Shown here: positions 20,206-29,875 of the stretch, piece by piece
Layout of the letters: every line of letters starts with the position of its first letter
Position numbering within the stretch: the first letter of the stretch is position 1
Assembly (NCBI GenBank): GCA_963573305.1
Contig: OY754338.1
Span: forward strand, 16,056,192 to 16,120,191
Length of the DNA stretch: 64,000 nucleotides
Source of the DNA: Pyrrhosoma nymphula
Lineage: Eukaryota; Arthropoda; Insecta; Odonata; Coenagrionidae
Direction of reading: 5' to 3'
Translations under genes and position numbers: made by a program
Notes under the pieces: model-generated
Told to the model about the DNA's origin: nothing
Databases searched by the model: none
The model's input: only the letters and a program-made list of their open reading frames with translations

Positions 20206-21450
20206 GATGCGTCTGACGGATTTTATTTTTCTGTTGTGAACAAATGGGACTTCTGTAAATTTAGTGGGATTGACAGTGATTTTCCATTTTTCTGTCCAGG
20301 TGTGATAATCATTTAGGTGGTTTTGTGCATTCCGTCGGGCTGCTACAAGCCATCTGTGGGAATAATTAATGGTTGTGTCATCGGCAAAGAGATATAAGTT
20401 AGTGTTGGGGGAGGTAGGGAGGTCATTGGTGTTGATGTTATATAGGGTGGGGGACAGGACGGCTCCTTGTGGCACCCCGGCAAAAATAGGATATGACGGG
20501 GAACGATTATTTTTTAGGGTTACTGAGAAGGTACGATTTTTCAAGAATGAGTCTATTAATTTGATGAGGTAGGATGGAAAATTGAGGGTTAAAAGTTTGA
20601 ATATTAGGCCTGATGCCAGACCTTGTCGAACACTTTATCGATGTCTAGAAAGGCTGCAGTAGTAAGTCTTCCATAGTGTTGATCTTTTAAGACATCATCG
20701 GTGAGTCGGGTAATGTTGTGGATTGTGGAAGTATGGGGAGTGAAGCCAGCCTAGGCTGTTGGGGGATCTGAAGAGGAATGATTTTTTTTAATTTAATGAG
20801 TTTAAAAAAAACTTTTAATTTGAGTTTTAATTGAGAAACAGCACGGTAAAGAAATCGATGGTGGTTGTTAGGGTCTGTTAATATTTTATTTGGTTTCGGG
20901 AGCACAATGATTATGCTGCTTTTCCAAATTGAGGGGAAGTAATTCAGGTATATCTCAGTATAATATATAATTCAGGTATATACCAGTGTTTAGAAGATAC
21001 AGGAAGGAAGGGAGAAACTCGGAGTGTAGAAGTTTAATGGCTTTCAAAGGAATTTCATCGGGGCCTGGATCTTTGTTGGTCGGGAGGACATTAATTATTG
21101 ATTTCATTTCTTTTAAAGTGCATAGATTTAGTGTAGAGGACGGTGAGTTGATTAAGGAAGTGACAGTATAAGTGACTCCCTTATCAAAGGCTGTGTTTAA
21201 GTTACTTTTTTTAAATTGAAATCTTTCGCCCAATACTTTTTCAAAGAGATTGGCTTTATCAGAGGGGGAGGTGTAGATGTGGTTGTCGTAGTGGAAAGAA
21301 GGAGAATGGCTTTATTACGGAGTTGGCGGGATAATTTCCAGAGTGAGTGGTCTTGGGTTTTTAAGTTCTGAATTTTGCGTTCCCACTGGAAGTTTTAATG
21401 GTTTTGCAGTAGTATTTTAATTTCGCGGTTTAATGTGTTAATGATAGATT
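20206..21450 (-). pseudogene. Jockey-type LINE reverse transcriptase
   Basis: On the minus strand from about 21440: LNREIKILLQNH, SLWKLSRQLRNK, then (21233-20955) STLNLCTLKEMKSIINVLPT and NKDPGPDEIPLKAIKLL, then FLDIDKVFDKVWH with RT motif A, and (20544-20188) FAGVPQGAVLSPTLYNI with YLFADDTTI. This order and the FADD box are typical of Jockey-clade RTs. Several frameshifts (near 20690, 20600 and 21240) disrupt it. The C-terminus is cut at 20205, and the endonuclease and tail are not present. Confidence 0.75.
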
Positions 21451-21487
21451 TTAAGTGAGGGTTTCGGGTTCGGGAAAATTCGCGGTG

Positions 21488-22085
21488 CCCCCCTGCGGGT
21501 AGGGGGATTGAGAATACTCCCGCAGTATCCCTGCTTGTCGTAAGAGGCGACTAAAAGGGCGGGGAGAAAACCCCCAAAACAAACCCAAAGCCAGCAAGGG
21601 TTGAGCCCGGACAGTCTTGTGGGTCAACTGTCTGTGTGCGGCCATACCACCTGGCCTGCGATCCACCCGCATGTTTGCCGTGTGCGGAGACCCGTAAGGA
21701 GGAGAAGGGGATCCTGGAGGGTGAGGTCCATGGTTCCCAGCCGGGTGTCGAATGCCCGGTATGGACCTGGCGCCAATACCCCTCTTTGGCCCCGGATTCT
21801 GTGTAAACGGGCGGCCGGGAGCTAGCCACTCCCGGTCAATCGGCTTCCGCGGCGTTAAGCTGAACGGTGGCGAGTGCCAGGGAGGTGGGGGTCTGCGTAG
21901 GGCGGTTGGAGATGTACGGGTTTGGTGGGCCCGTGCATCGAAGATCCAACCCGAAACAGACAACCACCTCTAGGGTGCTATATCCCCTCGGGTAGCCCTG
22001 GCGACCGCACCGGTTTGCGGTGCGGCGTCCCAATTGTGTGGCTCCATGGTGGGTGGGGAGCCCGGGGGACGAAGATTCATTTGGA
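21488..22085 (+). promoter_or_regulatory. LINE copy B 5'UTR
   Basis: GC-rich untranslated leader shared with copy E (57885-58475). The conserved block TGTCGTAAGAGGCGACTA near 21537 is repeated at 57932. LINEs of this type carry internal promoters in the leader, so promoter activity is likely but not shown. Antisense frames here are shadows. Confidence 0.6.
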
Positions 22086-23261
22086 ATGGCGGAAACAATT
22101 CTTCCACCTCCAAAAAGATCCCGCCCGGAGACGGGCGGGGGAGTTAATGTTCTGGGCGCTAGTCTGCGCTACTTAGTGATGAGGTGCCAGAAGGAAGGGG
22201 AGAGCCTGAAAAAGGTGTATCCCTTCCTCATTCGTAAGTTACTGTCTGCTTCAGTTCCTGGTGAACTTAAATCTGCAAAGAAACTTCGCGATGGCACACT
22301 GCTCATCGAAACGGCTACGAGGGCTCAAAGCGAGAAGCTATTACTTCTGGAAAAGCTTGGCGAAATTCCCGTGAAAGTCGAGGTGCACCGCACCTTGAAC
22401 ACCTGTCGGGGAGTGATTAGTCACTACGACCTTTTGTACGTTGAGATCGACGAGATCAATCAGGAGATGGCCTCTCAGGGGGTCACCGATGCTCGTCGAC
22501 TCACTACAAAGCGCAACGGAGAAAGGGTAAACACAACGTCAGTTGTTCTCACGTTCACGCTCGACCATCTCCCCGACAAGGTGTTTGTCGGTTATGAATC
22601 GGTGCCAGTGCGGCCATTCATACCGGCACCCATGCGATGTTTCCAGTGCCAGCGATTCGGCCACATGGCCACACGGTGCGAGGGCAAGGCCACCTGCCCC
22701 CGCTGCAGCCTGGAAAAGCATGAGGGTGCGGAATGCAAGGGTGACCCACTTTGTGTCAATTGCGAGGGTGCACATCCGGTGTACTCACGTGATAGCCCAA
22801 AGATGATCGAGGAGCGAAAAGTAATGGAGATTAAGACGGTTGAAAAAATCCCGTACTTCGAGGCTCGGAAAAAGTACAGAGCACAAGTTGCTCCTACTTT
22901 CTCCAAGTCGTTCGCCCGTGTCGCTTCCCAACCTATTGCCAAGGTCACCATCTCGACTCAGACAGAAGATAATGTGAGCCAAAAAACTAAAGTCTCTGAC
23001 CAGAAATCGGCCATGCCGGCTAAGGCCTCAAATCCGGCAAATAAAACACAAGCCACCTATCCGGGTTCTCCTAGGAAGAACCCCACTATAACCACCGCGG
23101 GGGCCACGCAAAAGAAGCGTAACAACTCAGTATCTCCCGGACCATCTGGTTTAGCCCGACTCAACCACCCGGAGTCAATGGAAGAGGACGAATGTCTCTC
23201 GGAGACAGAGATCCTCCGGGCTAGAACCAAAGGTAGGAGGAGAAATCGCATCAAGCGTTGA
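22086..23261 (+). CDS. LINE ORF1 gag-like nucleic-acid-binding protein
   Basis: Open for 391 codons. I chose ATG 22086 (MAETILPPPKRSRPETGG) because copy E has the equivalent start at 58476 and upstream in-frame codons are not conserved. An N-terminal region with YLVMRCQKEGESLKKV leads into a central domain with LTTKRNGERVNTTSVVLTF. Zinc knuckles follow: CFQCQRFGHMATRC, CPRCSLEKHEGAEC, and a third, CVNCEGAHPVYSRDS, in which the last Cys is Ser. The C-terminal tail is basic and Pro/Ser-rich. It should coat LINE RNA in the RNP. A short AT-rich spacer separates it from ORF2. Confidence 0.85.
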   Translation: MAETILPPPKRSRPETGGGVNVLGASLRYLVMRCQKEGESLKKVYPFLIRKLLSASVPGELKSAKKLRDGTLLIETATRAQSEKLLLLEKLGEIPVKVEVHRTLNTCRGVISHYDLLYVEIDEINQEMASQGVTDARRLTTKRNGERVNTTSVVLTFTLDHLPDKVFVGYESVPVRPFIPAPMRCFQCQRFGHMATRCEGKATCPRCSLEKHEGAECKGDPLCVNCEGAHPVYSRDSPKMIEERKVMEIKTVEKIPYFEARKKYRAQVAPTFSKSFARVASQPIAKVTISTQTEDNVSQKTKVSDQKSAMPAKASNPANKTQATYPGSPRKNPTITTAGATQKKRNNSVSPGPSGLARLNHPESMEEDECLSETEILRARTKGRRRNRIKR

Positions 23262-23335
23262 TCCTCCAACTGTGTTTTACATTTTAAATTTAATTATTTA
23301 TTTTATTAATTTATTTTTAAATTTTTATATTACTA

Positions 23336-24256
23336 ATGGCTTTTATTTTGCAGTGGAACTGCAATGGTTCTTATCGGCGTAAGGAGGAGCTGATTGTTTT
23401 AATTCGTGATTTTAACCCGTCTTGCATATGTTTGCAGGAGACTCATTTTAAAACAACGGACAACGGCATTTTAAATGGTTTTAACGTTTTTAGACTGGAC
23501 GACACCAGTGGCCAACGAGCCCAGGGTGGAGTGGCGGTTGCTACTCGGGAGGCCCTTTACACCTCCCGAGTGCAACTCAACACACCCTTTCAGGCTGTGG
23601 CAGTGACCGTGCGTGCCCCCGAGGAGGTCACGTTGTGTAACGTTTATCTCCCGGAGAATGCGCCGGTCACCCGTTTTAACCTAGAAGCCCTTATCCGCCA
23701 GCTACCTCAGCCTTTCATTTTAATGGGAGATTTTAACGCTCACGATCCTCTATGGGGAAGTGCTCGAGCTCAGTCCAACCGTAGAGGACGGATTTTATCC
23801 CATTTTATATGTAATAGTAACTTGGTTTTACTTAACAATGGGGAGAAAACCCGTTTTAACAGTTTTACTGGCGACTTTTCGAGTATCGATTTATGTATTG
23901 TATCGAGCATTTTAGTTACAAAACTAAATATATCCGTACATGACGATTTGTGTGGGATCGATCACTATTCCATTTTTATTACCAAGAAACGACATTTTAA
24001 TCCAGATTTTATTCGGACGGGCCACTGGATTGTTCAGAAAGCGAACTGGGGACGTTTTAAGGAGACTTTTAATTTCAAATATGACGAAACCAACGATAGT
24101 GTTGAAAATGTTAATAATTTGACTGCAAGTATCATCGAAGCTGCAGACAGCAGCGTACCACGCTCTCGCCGTATAATTACGAGGCCTGCGGTACCGTGGT
24201 GGAATGATGACTGTGCGAAAGCTATTCACAAATTGCACAGGTATGGCGCAAAGTAA
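23336..24256 (+). CDS. LINE ORF2 endonuclease domain, truncated frame
   Basis: ATG 23336 begins FILQWNCNGSYRRKEEL. APE-type motifs are LQETHF, GGVAVATREALY, YLPENAPVT, MGDFNAHDPLWGS, SSIDLCIVSS and GIDHYSIF (copy A keeps GSDHYPIF). It nicks target DNA in target-primed reverse transcription. After PWWNDDCAKAIHK the frame runs through a deletion of about 165 bp, judged against copy E 60625-60788, and stops at 24256. The RT that should be fused in frame begins in another frame at about 24239. Confidence 0.8.
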   Translation: MAFILQWNCNGSYRRKEELIVLIRDFNPSCICLQETHFKTTDNGILNGFNVFRLDDTSGQRAQGGVAVATREALYTSRVQLNTPFQAVAVTVRAPEEVTLCNVYLPENAPVTRFNLEALIRQLPQPFILMGDFNAHDPLWGSARAQSNRRGRILSHFICNSNLVLLNNGEKTRFNSFTGDFSSIDLCIVSSILVTKLNISVHDDLCGIDHYSIFITKKRHFNPDFIRTGHWIVQKANWGRFKETFNFKYDETNDSVENVNNLTASIIEAADSSVPRSRRIITRPAVPWWNDDCAKAIHKLHRYGAK

Positions 24257-26019
24257 GGGGTCTATCAGGCAATCAGCAGCAGCTAGGTGTTTCTTTTCTT
24301 AAAGTCAGTGGTGAAGTTCTATCATCACCACATGACATCGGAAAGGCATTTGGCCAGTTTATCTCCAGAAGTAGCAGCGACGACGCATTCGACAAGAATT
24401 TTTTACACATAAAAGAGCGCTGCGCATTGATTCCGATCAATTACAACGAGACGCGACGTGTAGCGGACTATAACCTTCCTTTTTCCCTGTGGGAATTAAA
24501 GTCTGCCATTGCCGACTCAGGCAACACATCTCCGGGTCTTGACGAGGTCCACATTGCCTTTCTCCGTAATATTCCAGAAAAGGCATTGTTGGAGGTCCTC
24601 CACACCTTCAACCAGCTCTGGATTGAAGGTGGTTTTCCATCAACATGGCGGGAGTCAGCAGTAATCCCCATCCTAAAGCAGGGCAAAGATCGTGGTGACC
24701 CGAACAGTTATCGACCCATTTCTCTAACCAGCTTACTGTGCAAAATTATGGAAAGGATGGTGAACCGGCGGCTCGTTTGGTGGTTAGAGCGCCGAGGCCT
24801 TCTTTCCAGAAATCAGTGCGGATTTCGTCGGGGCCGCTCCACCATGGACCACCTAGTTCGAATCGACAATTTCATCCATGAAGCCTTTCTCCTCCGCCAG
24901 CACGTGATCGGGTTCTTCTTCGATTTGGAGAAGGCTTACGATCGAGTCTGGCGGCGGAAAGTTTTAAGCACGCTGCATGAGTGGGGTTTCAGGGGCAGTC
25001 TGCCAATTTTTATCAGAAATTTTTTATCCGAACGAATTTTCAGGGTAAAAATAGGACAGCACCTCACTGGACCTTATAGGCAAAATAATGGCGTACCTCA
25101 GGGATCTGTGCTAAGCGTAACACTATTTTCCATCGCAATCAACGATATTGCGGATTGCATAAAAACCCCGGTAATTGGATCATTGTTTGTCGATGACTTG
25201 GCGATTTTTTGCCGATCATCCAAACTTCTCACTGCTTCCAGACAGATCCAACTGACACTAAACGGTTTACACCGGTGGACACAAAGAAACGGCTTTGTTT
25301 TTTCTCCAGGGAAAACTGTGTGTCCACTTTCATCGCCTAAGGGGAGTCCATATCCCATTTCCGCTGCGCTTCCGGACGCACAGTCGGTCCGTTTTTTGGG
25401 AATGACCTTCGATTTCCGCCTCAATTGCCGGGAACACATGCAAGTTTTAAAAAACAACTGTTTTAGATCCTTAAATGTTTTAAAGTTTTTAAGCCACGTA
25501 TCGTGGGGAGCAGACCGCACAACACTCCTTTTATTATACCGTGCATTGGTGCGATCAAAGTTGGACTACGGATCCTTCATTTATTCATCCACTCGGGAGT
25601 CTTACCTACGACCCCTGAACAGCGTGCACAACGCAGGGCTCCGTCTCACCACGGGTGCTTTCCGGACAAGTCCTGTTGTCAGCATCCATGTGGATGCAGG
25701 AGAGCCGCCATTGTGTCACCGAAGGAGCCTGCTCATGTGCAACTATGTTGCCAAAATTTTAACGATGAGGACACACCCGTGTTTTAACCTTGTTTTTAAA
25801 CCTCGTTTTTTAGAACTTTTTAATCGCAGGACAAAAGCCACTCGGCCTGTAAGTGTACGTTTCCGTAATTTTATTCGTGAACGAGGTATGTTATTACCTG
25901 AACTCTACCCCATTCGGCATTCGAATCACCCGCCATGGTTAACTCCCGCTCCCAACATAAAAATGTTCCTTCACGGCCGACAAAAGGCTTTTACCACTGC
26001 TGAAGAGTACCAGCAATAA
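24239..26019 (+). CDS. LINE ORF2 reverse transcriptase domain
   Basis: Open from VWRKVRGLSGNQQQLGVSFL, just after the deletion junction, to 26019. RT blocks in order: LDEVHIAFLRNIP, WRESAVIPILKQGKDRGDPN with YRPISLTSLLCK, GFRRGRSTMDHL, FFFDLEKAYDRVW (motif A), NNGVPQGSVLSVTLF (motif B), and SLFVDDLAIFCRSS (motif C, VDD rather than ADD). Then RFLGMTFDFRL and the thumb region. TAA at 26017-26019 separates it from RNase H. In copy C this position is coding, so the stop is a lesion. Confidence 0.85.
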
Positions 26020-26025
26020 TTCTTA

Positions 26026-26865
26026 ATGTTTCTTTGCCACCATCCCGAATTCGTACCCGTGTTTACAGACGGTTCGAAGTCAGACACAGCCTGTGCCAGT
26101 GCGGTCGTATCATCCCACCATGGAGTCATGAAAGCTAAACTCAGTCCGGTGTGTAGTATTTACACAGCGGAACTGTTTGCTATTAAAATGGCTCTTGATG
26201 GGATAGATGTTGATGGTGGCTCCTTCGTGGTTTGCTCAGACTCAATGAGCGTCCTAAAATCCATTTCTGGCTCCTCTCCTATGCACCCTATCGTCCAGGG
26301 TATCCACTCATCTCTGCTTTCCCTTCACGAGAAGGGAACCACAGTCTGGTTTCTTTGGGTCCCTGGACATACGGGAATTGCTGGAAATGGGAAAGCCGAC
26401 TCTGCCGCATAACACGCTCTTAATCTTGAAGATCTCGAGTCGACGCTGGTACCTTGTGAAGACCTACGAGTTTCACTAAAGAGTGCAGTCCTTCAGCAGT
26501 GGAGGGAGTCATGGACAAACATCTCAAATAATAAACTGCGCACAGTTAAACTGGTAACGTCAGCGTGGCCCTCATCCGTCAGGAAGAGCCGCCGAGAGGA
26601 AGTCGTCATCACCCGTATGAGGATAGGGCACAGCCTTCTGACCCACTCCTTTCTCTTCACTGAAGAGAAAATCCCACCCTGGTGTGATGACTGTGACTGT
26701 TCTCTGGGAATTCAGCATATCCTTACGGAGTGTGACAGATACCGAGACGTGCGTAGCCGACTGAACATTGGAGGCGACCTAGGGTCCATTGTAGGTGACG
26801 ACCCCGATGCAATTGGCCGCGTCATTTTATTTCTTAAGGAAACGGCGCTTTTTAATAAATTATAA
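26026..26865 (+). pseudogene. LINE ORF2 RNase H and C-terminal zinc region
   Basis: RNase H motifs VFTDGSKSDTAC, AELFAIKMALDG, CSDSMSVLKS and VPGHTGIAGNGKADSAA are all present. A TAA at 26410-26412 interrupts the frame directly after SAA (copy A has AAA there). The C-terminal part reads RMRIGHSLLTHSFLFTEEKI, then WCDDCDCSLGIQHILTECDR, a CCHC-type finger, and ends FNKL. RNase H degrades the RNA strand of the hybrid. The four acidic residues expected for catalysis appear intact. Confidence 0.8.
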
Positions 26866-27050
26866 GAAAAATTTAGCAGTTTTCAATATTTTTAACATCG
26901 GAATAAAAATAGATAAGCAGAATACTTTACTTCACGCAACCTGCCTTTTCCGGATATAAAAAGTATATATATATATATATCATTTTGACAGTTTGAGGTG
27001 CAAAATGACCATGCCGTCGACGCACCCTAAACTACTACTACTACTACTAC
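26866..27050 (+). other. LINE copy B 3'UTR and tail
   Basis: Contains tgcaaaatgacc and gtcgacgcaccc, conserved in copies A and D, a (TA)n run that is short in copy A, and a terminal (ACT)n repeat. The conserved core is the likely RT recognition region. Confidence 0.7.
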
Positions 27051-27383
27051 AACCACAAAAGATATCACTCAGTGAATGTTCAAGTGGTAAGACAATGTTT
27101 TTATGTCAGCTTCAACATATTTCTATAATGAGCCATTGAATACATCCATGTTTAAATTTCCTGGCAATTTGAAGTTTCTTGTGTCAATGATAGTCATAGT
27201 TTAACTATTTAGTAGCACTGTCAACCCTAAAAAAAACTATCCTTGGCCTTGATTTAAATTAACTGAAATTAGTTATCTGAATGGTATTGTTAATATATTA
27301 AACTTTAACGTTTACTCTTCTTATGGCTCTATTAAGTTCAAGACATGATATCCCTATTTTGATGCATAAAATTATTTTTCTAG

Positions 27384-28181
27384 GTGTGTGACATGGCCCT
27401 TAAAATCACAAATATTAATTCACGTTTCTGTGGCTCCACTCATGATGCTTACATCATAGCCAATTCATTGTTAAAGCCAGCCCTTGCTCAAGCGTACGAG
27501 CGGTACAATGTTTGGCTGTTGGGTAATAGATATGCCTTTTTTTCTATGTTCCTTATTCATGATTTGAATAGGTGTATCTAAATTTTTTAATTCATTTTGT
27601 TTAACTGTGAGGTAAACATTCTTATTCCCGGGTTAAAAATTATGTTACAGTTCTCATATTTACCTGGTAATATTTCATACTAATCATCTTATATGCCATT
27701 TTGAATTTTATTAAACTCTCCATCAGTTAAGATATGACTTACTTTGGCTATTACATTCGTGATACTAGAATCACCTTTGTCCATAATTATTTCTATAGGT
27801 GACAGTGGATACCCTGTTGCCCCCTGGCTCATGACACCTGTCCCAGGTTATACTGCTCCGAACACCCCAGAGGACAAATACAATCGGAGCTTAACACGAG
27901 CACGCAGCACCATAGAAAGGTGTATTGGAGTTTTGAAGAGCAGGTGGAGATGCCTTCTAAAACACAGAGTATTACATTATATGCCTGATAAAGTCAGCAA
28001 AATTGTAAATAGCTGTGCTGTACTGCACAACATGTGTGTTGAAGAGGGATTGCACCTAGATCTTGAGGATATGGTTGAGTTAGAGGAATTAGGAGTTGAT
28101 GTTGTCCCTGCTCAAAATGTACTTGGGAATCAGCGTGGGCGTGATGTTAGAGAGAGGATAATTGCCGCTCATTTTTCTTAA
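27384..28181 (+). pseudogene. Harbinger transposase (HARBI1-like), C-terminal two exons
   Basis: Exon 27384-27522 reads VCDMALKITNINSRFCGSTH then DAYIIANSLLKPALAQAYER. A GTAATA donor follows, and a CTATAG acceptor leads to exon 27799-28181: GDSGYPVAPWLMTPVPGYTA, RARSTIERCIGVLKSRWRCL, KIVNSCAVLHNMCVEEG. The GSTHD and GDSGY boxes and ERxxGxLKxRW are those of the DDE_Tnp_4 family. The open part looks clean, but the N-terminal exons with the first catalytic Asp are absent from 27051-27383. Confidence 0.85.
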
Positions 28182-29230
28182 ATTTCAATTTTATAATAGT
28201 TAATTTTTGATTTTTCATTTCTCGTTAATTGTAAGGCTACTATTAATATCTATCCATGGTTTTTGTTGTTTAGTAATCGTACTCGTTGGTACGGCTGCAT
28301 TTGATACTGTTCATCTACCATTTAGTGGGCTCATATGTTGAAGCTGTTGTAAGTCTATGTTTATATTTTACAAGTCACAGGCTTGTGAATATCACACATT
28401 CAGATTTAAGAGACCAGCACCATTCCATGGGCCCTTCTTCCAATGTGAAAAATTTTCTAGGAGTTATCCCCAAGCCCACAACCAGGATTTCAACCTGGAA
28501 CATTTTATTTTAAAGCCTAATGCCAATTGGCCATCATGCTTCCCAAAGATAAATTGGTGTTCAGCCACAAATAATCACTATCCCATGTATTAAGTAAATA
28601 AATGAGTAGGATTTACTTAAGGCTCGAGCTATACATTTGGAACTAGAACTTCTCCAATTTAAGGTTAAGTCGTGGTCCCCTTGGCGCCTTTCGTTAAGGG
28701 GACCTTTCTGTCATGTATATTCAAGGGAATATAATTACAGAGGTAAATGGTTTAAAAAATAAGACATGCTATTTTAAAGGTTATTTTTGTCTTTAGCGTA
28801 TACTTATGTTAAATGTATAAATTGCCATTATTACTTGCATTCTTTGTGGTGTTTCTCATTTTCTTCACTTGGATCCTTGTGACTGCCACCTATTATGATC
28901 ATTGCATGTTAAAAATAACTAGCTATCAATGAGGTATTTGCTAAAAATTTGATGCTTTGCTTGTACTACTACTAACTTTTTTGCGGTCACGTCATAGCAT
29001 GTATTGCATGGATTCTTCAGCATTATGAATCATCAAGACTTGACTAATTGCATGATAAGCAATCCCTCCATCTTAACTTTGTGGAAGTTCATACTATACA
29101 TAGCAAGAAAGTAATTTTGTGTTATTCCACTCTTAACTATAACATTCACTAACCTAGGTTTTATAACTACAACTCCATCACCTGTTAATTACAAAGTAGA
29201 AGTTCTGGAAGCTGGGTTGTTTGTTTAAAG
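28182..29230. other. Harbinger interior, no gene seen
   Basis: Between the transposase and the SINE. Short frames only, AT-rich, no recognisable protein or RNA. Confidence 0.5.
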
Positions 29231-29237
29231 AATAATT

Positions 29238-29433
29238 TCGTCGGCCCTGGTGGCGACGGGGTAAAGTCCTCGCCTGCTAACCCGAGGGTTGTGGGTTCGA
29301 GTCCCGCCTGGGTGGAATATTATTAGCCTAGGACATTGATGTCTGTGTCTCGTTCGTTGTTACTGTTGTTCACCCGACGAAAAATGACCTAGTGTGCTGT
29401 ATTCGGGGCAGTGAAAATAAATAAAATAAAATA
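29238..29433 (+). mobile_element. tRNA-derived SINE
   Basis: Pol III promoter: A box tggcgacgggg (29251-29261) and B box ggttcgagtcc (29294-29304), with tRNA-like spacing, then a unique body and an A-rich (AAATA)n tail. Flanked by AATAATT at 29231-29237 and 29434-29440, a 7-bp target duplication. It lies inside the Harbinger element and is therefore younger than it. Confidence 0.85.
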
Positions 29434-29875
29434 AATAATTGTGGAGTGAAAGAAATTACTTTTCTATAAGTCTATGGATAGAAGCCTAACATTCACTGAA
29501 CTTTGTGATGGAAAATGTCTTTTTTGTATTAAAAGAATGCTGATTGTAAATACAAAGCTATTGCATACTGTAGTTCAAGTGGTTCCAATAAAAAAATTAT
29601 TTCATTTAGAGATTTCAATTAATTTCACCTTCCCCAACAGTACTCTCATTAATTTTTACTCTATTATTCCTTCCATTATGTATACTTACACTATGGAATA
29701 ATATTAGGTAAAAAGTTATTAATGTTAATATTCATAATTATTGAGAATGTAATTTGCATGGAGGTATACCGTGTAGTAAGAGGTTATAGGAAAGGCATTC
29801 ATGTTAAATATTAAATGATCCAATGATAGAACTCAATTATTATTTTTTAAACAAACGCTTAATCAAATACAAATT

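Larger units (their letters stand above)
21488..27050 (+). mobile_element. I-clade LINE copy B, near full length
   Basis: Contains a 5'UTR starting ccccctgcgggtaggggg, ORF1 (22086-23261), ORF2 (23336-26865 with lesions), a 3'UTR with a (TA)n stretch at 26959-26980, and a terminal (ACT)n tail. It serves as the reference for copies A, C, D, E and F here. The I clade is inferred from the combination of three CCHC knuckles in ORF1, APE endonuclease, RT with FVDD, RNase H, and a C-terminal CCHC. The overall length of about 5.6 kb fits. Confidence 0.85.

Noticed and set aside
21451..21963. 170-codon antisense Pro-rich frame over the LINE leader, with a parallel at 58021-58500
   Set aside because: GC-rich leader with few stops by composition; the two parallels are not conserved as proteins and no known family fits.
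22539..22982. Antisense frames opposite the zinc knuckles of LINE ORF1
   Set aside because: Shadows of the well-supported plus-strand ORF1.
29241..29320. Possible functional tRNA gene
   Set aside because: A and B boxes are present, but the body, A-rich tail and target duplication show a SINE; an acceptor stem could not be formed.
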